From assembly GCF_013030985.1 (NCBI RefSeq), contig NZ_WPYP01000005.1:124001-188000 (forward strand): a DNA stretch of 64,000 nt, written 5' to 3'. Origin of the DNA: Ruegeria arenilitoris (GTDB lineage Bacteria > Pseudomonadota > Alphaproteobacteria > Rhodobacterales > Rhodobacteraceae). A program made the position numbers and the translations under genes. Under the pieces are notes generated by a model. The model did not search any database. It was not told the DNA's origin and was given only the letters and a program-made list of their open reading frames with translations. Of the stretch, positions 62,301-64,000 are shown piece by piece. Every line of letters starts with the position of its first letter. Position 1 is the stretch's first letter.

Positions 62301-64000
62301 AGCGACCCCGCGACGGTGCCCGCGCCCGATACGGTCGGCGAGACATTGAAGCCGCCATTGCCACCACCGCCGCCGAGGGACTGCGCAACAAAACCGCTTG
62401 AGGCGAAACCATCGGTCAGAATGGTTCCGTTTGAGGTCAGTGTGACATTACCGCCATTGCCGCCGGTGTCACCCGAACCGCCAAGCCCGACGCTGACAGC
62501 GCCACTTGCTGTGCCTGCGCCGGAAAGGACTGGTGCCACGTTGAAGCCGCCATTGCCGCCGCCGCCGCCGATGGATTGCGCCACGACGCCCGAGGACTGG
62601 TCGCCGCGGGTTTCAACCGCCTTGTTGGACTTGGCGATAACGGTGTTGCCGTCTCCGCCACCCGCGCCTTTGCCGCCAAGGCCAACCGAAACGCCGGCCC
62701 CAGCTGTACCCGACCCCTGCACCGACGCGCTGACGTTGAAGCCGCCGTTACCACCGCCGCCACCGATGGATTGCGCCAGGAAAGCAGTAGACGAGTCGCC
62801 TTTCGTCAGGATTGTCCCGTCCGATGTCAGAGTGACTGCGCCGCCGTCACCACCACCTGCGCCGGTGCCGCCCAGCCCGACGCTGACCGCGCCGCTGGCC
62901 GTGCCTGCGCCCGCACCAGTGCCGGAAATGTTAAACCCGCCATTGCCGCCACCACCGCCAATGGATTGCGCGACCACGCCCGAGGACCGATCTTTGGCCG
63001 TTTCTATAGAATTGGTTGTTGTCAAATTGACTGAACCACCAGTGGCCCCGGTGCCACCATCACCGCCCAGGCCGACCGAGATCGCACCGCTGGCAACACC
63101 CGCACCCGCCAGTGAGGCGCTGACGTTGAAACCGCCGTTGCCACCGCCGCCGCCAACGGATTGCGCCAGAACCGCCGTGGAATCCGTCCCGCCTGTGCTG
63201 ACAGTGCCGGTCACACGGCCGGTGACGGAATTCCCGATCCCGCCGCTATTGCTGCCGCCGCCAAGGCCGACCGTGACAGCCCCGCCACCCGCACCGGCCC
63301 CGGCGATCCCGGCTGTGACGTTGAACCCGCCATTGCCACCGCCGCCGCCAATGGACTGGAACACAACACCGCTAGAATTGTCGGACAATGCTGTGACATT
63401 GCCGGCAATCTGGCCTTCCACCACACCGCCAGCGCCACCCGCGGCCCCGTCGCCGCCAAGCCCGACGTGGATTGTACCGGCCCCGGCACCTGCCGCGGCA
63501 ACTCCTGCAGTGACGTTGAATCCACCGTTACCACCGCCGCCGCCGATGGACTGGATTACCACACCCGTGGAGCGCTGCCCCTCAGTCCGAACATCACCAT
63601 TAACGCGAACGCCCGTGACGGTTCCGCCAACGCCGCCGCTGCCGCCGCTGCCGCCCAGGCCCACTTCGACAGTCCCAGCACCTGCGCCACCAGCCGCCAG
63701 GCCCGCCGCTACGCTGAAGCCGCCATTGCCGCCTCCACCACCAATGGATTGTACGACCACCGCTCCGGAATCATCACCGCGCGTGGTGACATCCGCATCG
63801 ACCTGAGCGGTAACGGTTCCCCCTGCCCCGCCGCCACCAGCTTTGCCACCAAGACCCACGCTGACCGATCCGGCCGCCGCGCCGCCAATATCTGCGCTGG
63901 CCCCGACGGCATAACCGCCATTGCCGCCACCGCCACCGACGGACTGCGCCACGACACCGCTTGAAAACGCACCACTGGTCTGGATCGCATTGCCACCTGC
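53345..64000 (-). CDS. Giant autotransporter with glycine-rich beta-helix repeats, N-terminus outside window
   Basis: The frame is open from the stop at 53345 to the right edge: at least 3,551 residues, with the signal peptide off the window. Most of it is a passenger of about 44 repeat units, each carrying a motif like AQSIGGGGGNGG, predicted to form a long beta-helix on the cell surface. A linker region without these repeats (about 54300-55190) precedes the C-terminal beta-barrel (about 290 residues, 53345 to about 54250), which has alternating membrane strands and ends in GLGVQF, the terminal aromatic residue expected for outer membrane insertion. The barrel start has two Cys 17 residues apart (NCERF and NCIWF). 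Function is unknown; adhesion or surface coating is plausible. The IalB-like gene follows. Confidence 0.9.
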   Translation of the reverse strand, partial: AGGNAIQTSGAFSSGVVAQSVGGGGGNGGYAVGASADIGGAAAGSVSVGLGGKAGGGGAGGTVTAQVDADVTTRGDDSGAVVVQSIGGGGGNGGFSVAAGLAAGGAGAGTVEVGLGGSGGSGGVGGTVTGVRVNGDVRTEGQRSTGVVIQSIGGGGGNGGFNVTAGVAAAGAGAGTIHVGLGGDGAAGGAGGVVEGQIAGNVTALSDNSSGVVFQSIGGGGGNGGFNVTAGIAGAGAGGGAVTVGLGGGSNSGGIGNSVTGRVTGTVSTGGTDSTAVLAQSVGGGGGNGGFNVSASLAGAGVASGAISVGLGGDGGTGATGGSVNLTTTNSIETAKDRSSGVVAQSIGGGGGNGGFNISGTGAGAGTASGAVSVGLGGTGAGGGDGGAVTLTSDGTILTKGDSSTAFLAQSIGGGGGNGGFNVSASVQGSGTAGAGVSVGLGGKGAGGGDGNTVIAKSNKAVETRGDQSSGVVAQSIGGGGGNGGFNVAPVLSGAGTASGAVSVGLGGSGDTGGNGGNVTLTSNGTILTDGFASSGFVAQSLGGGGGNGGFNVSPTVSGAGTVAGSLSVGLGGSGDGGGDGNLVTAITTANVVTKGDASVGILAQSVGGGGGNGGFNVSPALAAAGTGSGAITVGLGGSGGSGGTGGIVDLTVTNSVRTEGAQSSAVVAQSIGGGGGNGGFNVSASVGGAGTGSGAVAVGLGGRGTGGGSASAVTADVTGNVVTLGDTSTGLLAQSVGGGGGNGGMNISVAVAAAGTGAGGASVGLGGASGTGGNGGTAKATLTGNVSTQGDDSGGVIVQSLGGGGGNGGMNVSATVTVAGKGSGGASVGLGGSGGNGGNASTATGTVVGNVTTAGDNSGGVLVQSAAGGGGNGGLNVSAAVNISGTGGGAIGVGIGGSGGDGGNASAAKGSVTGDVTTSGDNATGVLVQSVGGGGGNGGVNISGALSIARTGSGAAGIGVGGFGGDGGTSGVVDNTFDGNVSTSGARSAGIIAQSLGGGGGNGATNISGAISVASNYSGALGIGVGGFGGDGGAADTVTQQVTGNVTTTGDDSVGILTQSLGGGGGNGGTNISAALSLSRSANAAVAIGVGGFGGGGADAGALVQSIITGGVSTSGNNSTAILTQSLGGGGGNGGTNISASLGISQENGGSISLGVGGFGGGAGNAGDVISTLQSSTDGSGTTSVVTTGTDSIGVMAQSVGGGGGNGGLNVSGAVNLTGKSGAAVALGLGGFGGGGGNAGAVTLDVQSDVVTAGDGSHGLFAQSLGGGGGTGGVNISGSLALTKPSGSDTIFSVAAGVGGFGGSGGDASDVDLDYTGNLQAVPMVQQSDGSFAVDESKGASGIIAQSLGGGGGNGGTNVSGGIAISGKPGAGQTDSSKSYAVVVGVGGFGGGGGDAGNVDVNIGAGSTIMAHGTGQSGLLAQSLGGGGGNGGLNVSGGIVSDSSLIVGVGGFAGDGGKAGNVTVTSQADITVTTNPDDISIPDTTTFEDKLRDFLGDTIVDETEELASTFGLERLFIDMGVFNEEKPDTDGSAGLMAQSIGGGGGNGGLNVSGGIALSKDGKIPSVTFGVGGFGGDGNISGDVTVDHAGTVSVAGNWKHGVLAQSIAGGGGNGALNVTGQLNYGDSNNSNGKTDLSIVGGLGGHGGIGADAGNVSVTQTGNIATNGYHARGIFAQSIGGGGGTGGINATFVGTKDSSPIAMGIGGFGGGGGDAGDVTVARGTAALAAGTIVTDGVGSHGIEASSIGGGGGDAGINAVVGISKTTGNQSNGGTGDSTDRKTPTNSGVDDSVIANYNKVLDELEGKTNPADSSGNKTGVSAVVAIGGDAGTAGDGGTVDIDHYGDIVTLQDSSHGVFGQSIGGGGGNAALNLGMTYELASDATNKGFGLAIGGGTGEGGIGGSVDVRNTGNITTVGANSHGLFAQSVGGGGGNAGYNSASTSVDGGNVNIQIGRTGGTGGSGGDVYASSNGIISTAGNGSYGFFAQSIGNGGGNSSSTSVSIGTPKTGDSKGNKASLSVGLEGGTGGAAGDVTSVVAGTVVTQGTDAHGVFAQSVGGGGGTGGKASNSAGKGISVALSIGGTGGSGGVGGKVDVTNTAQIATFGDRSVGLMAQSIGGAGGTGGMVQAGQSNLDTIKAVVNPSSVGTTASINIGGTGGDGMTSDTVTVVSNGIITTEGTMSHGIYAQSVGGGGGMGGVVENRIISLRKEIGNTATLSIGGNGGTGAMSAAVSVTNRDLIQTTGDKSIGIYAQSVGGGGGDAQQVRNIILGRSSDGSTTNAILIGGTGGTGGAGSTVTVVNETDGTILTTGAESHGIFAQSVGGGGGNGGSTISVDGRYGGAEASTRRALQFGLGGSGGTGGIGGAVSVTNAGTIVTTGAGAHGIFAQSIGGGGGNGGSSITGTVRLKTGDSSSPTAQLNIGGSGGSGNVAGNVVVTNSGDIQVDGAGAYGIMAQSVGGGGGNGGLAVAMDVNDLKNTMTGKSYSKIAIGGSGGDGADGGDVTVNHTGAIVVNATNGFGIYAQSVGGGGGNAGYSVSSPLVSALDYTISQVLGAREGSTGSVGTVTVNTTGDILVNGEGSQAVFAQSVNGGGGNTNTSVDFTTTTSGATGSVVSSDIALGGDDVSGMAGSQVAQSHTGNIATTSDRSTAMMLQSVGGGGGTSATNVDVQDGDGIDITARLGAIDTDDAGGGDVNGSRTGDVGTDGAFSSAGSAQSIGGGGGKLVLNSTGAVDTNKVASVILGSDPSFDNDGGNITLSLDGDVFTSGDRSFGQSIQSIGAGGGEVVISGLGQADVTLGAQDGSTGDGGDVDFANVGDVTTSGTGSHGFVIQSIGGGGGLVSTDMEASRVTVDLSTNNGGDGGDIGFTQTGTIVTTGENAIGVVAQSLGGGGGMVDSVFRGTAGGAGSGGAIDMALTGNILSVGEGGIGVLAQSEGRDGAGAITLGFDGVVMGGTGQADSVASIVVDGGANNVLTLSENTVVLAGNNQLVNGGDGNEQVSLAGAALGNIDLGAGTNGLTVEDGGAFYALDTINLGAAGVMQVNGDFVLGANWGLNTEFTSNVQAGDFVFAGNVSQTTNLTGSLAFGTTASSVFDVYFLTSGAAGGDSDLINVTGDATMGGTLLPQLNTLERALPLVIVNPDGVAADAGTTIQDTVVLDYSIGLNGSTSDGSSIDLVITPDYSTTNMNANQAAVGDYINQVLNGQGSAAQGELFALIGNMMSEADVIAAIDSLTVGDYASDAVDAYYGTRVFADTLHNCERFTDYQAGDDPRNCIWFTGGRSFYDRDQTGIYDELDINATNLTAGVRLPVGDELYAGFAVGHDRISLRNGSQYNATGDRFNLGASLTKYTGAWEFAAMLSAGWSDYDTLRAGGIIGMLPGGGIVDTAGVSAIKHKMNHQNLRLSFAYDHRFAGGSSYLRPEIAVDAMRLATDANGDATLSGIVLQDDSEMIYALTPSLEIGTEQVLSAKQKLRASLRAGAIISSDATVSVSAGFAGASAADGGFSNTSYIGDTHGLVSARLGLFALDDSSFINLSLDHMFGDSTEALQVGLGLGVQF
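55190..64000 (-). repeat. Tandem coding repeats of the autotransporter passenger
   Basis: About 44 units counted by eye, about 200 bp (65-70 codons) each on the right. A unit reads roughly as QSIGGGGGNGG-F/L-NVS, a small variable strand, SVGLGGSGGxGG, then a TVTG-N-V-TTxGDxSxGVV stretch leading to the next QS motif. Units at the right end are near-identical; toward the left (protein C-terminus) they shorten and decay (QSIGNGGGN, QSVNGGGGN, QSEGRDGAG). Two units hold non-repeat inserts, near 59400-59580 and 58550-58710. Confidence 0.88.

Noticed and set aside
61233..63806. An open frame of 857 codons on the plus strand, opposite the autotransporter
   Set aside because: It is a low-complexity Pro/Ala-rich shadow of the GGGGNGG repeats in the opposite strand, with no start signal or domain.
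55190..64000. Regular repeats considered as CRISPR or satellite DNA
   Set aside because: Period is about 200 bp, in one continuous reading frame, with degenerate units and no spacer pattern; these are coding repeats.

Overview
The window looks like chromosome of a marine alphaproteobacterium of the Rhodobacterales (Roseobacter/Ruegeria type). The basis is high GC, tightly packed operons with 4-bp start/stop overlaps, fused DctQM TRAP permeases, a MaoC-phosphotransacetylase fusion, an NDP-forming acyl-CoA ligase beside a carnitinyl-CoA dehydratase, and BioR-type palindromes at the biotin operon. No rRNA, tRNA, phage, insertion sequence or CRISPR array is visible.

Layout. 1-6.7 kb: a divergent sugar locus. 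Leftward: TIM-barrel isomerase, LacI regulator, amino-acid-type binding protein and permease. Rightward: a degenerate GH1 domain fused to glucokinase, a PfkB sugar kinase and a D-lyxose/D-mannose isomerase. Two different LacI-type palindromes lie between them. 6.8-7.5 kb: two small membrane proteins. 7.5-12.5 kb: a translationally coupled DUF3141 (PHA-synthase-like), MaoC-Pta and acetate kinase operon. 12.9-19.4 kb: a periplasmic nitrate reductase operon napFDAGHBC with an FNR-like box and an extra small membrane gene, closed by a terminator. 19.5-27 kb: a CurA-like reductase, then a GlxA/AraC regulator with acyl-CoA dehydrogenase, NDP-forming CoA ligase and carnitinyl-CoA dehydratase (probable gamma-butyrobetaine/carnitine catabolism), with a second acyl-CoA dehydrogenase opposite. 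27.2-33.2 kb: a GntR regulator (BioR candidate) and the biotin operon bioBFDAGC.

33.3-44.8 kb: mostly single genes: sterol-desaturase-like protein, DUF4856-like periplasmic protein, hemolysin III, cis/trans fatty-acid isomerase, cysteine synthase, a PPOX/ferredoxin-reductase/2Fe-2S fusion, a GST with a divergent LysR gene, and a cupin protein. 44.8-52.1 kb: a lactate locus with a TRAP transporter, FMN L-lactate dehydrogenase and Dld D-lactate dehydrogenase, divergent from a FadR-type regulator across a set of TTTACCA operators. 52.1-52.8 kb: the wreck of an adenylate cyclase gene. 52.8-64 kb: an IalB-like secreted protein downstream of a giant autotransporter cut by the window edge (at least 3,551 residues) with about 44 glycine-rich repeat units.

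The most unusual items are the GH1-glucokinase fusion with lost catalytic residues, the PHA-synthase-like DUF3141 protein with a helical N-terminus, the folded intercistronic elements in the carnitine and TRAP operons, the uncharacterised last gene of the nap operon, and the repeat architecture of the autotransporter.
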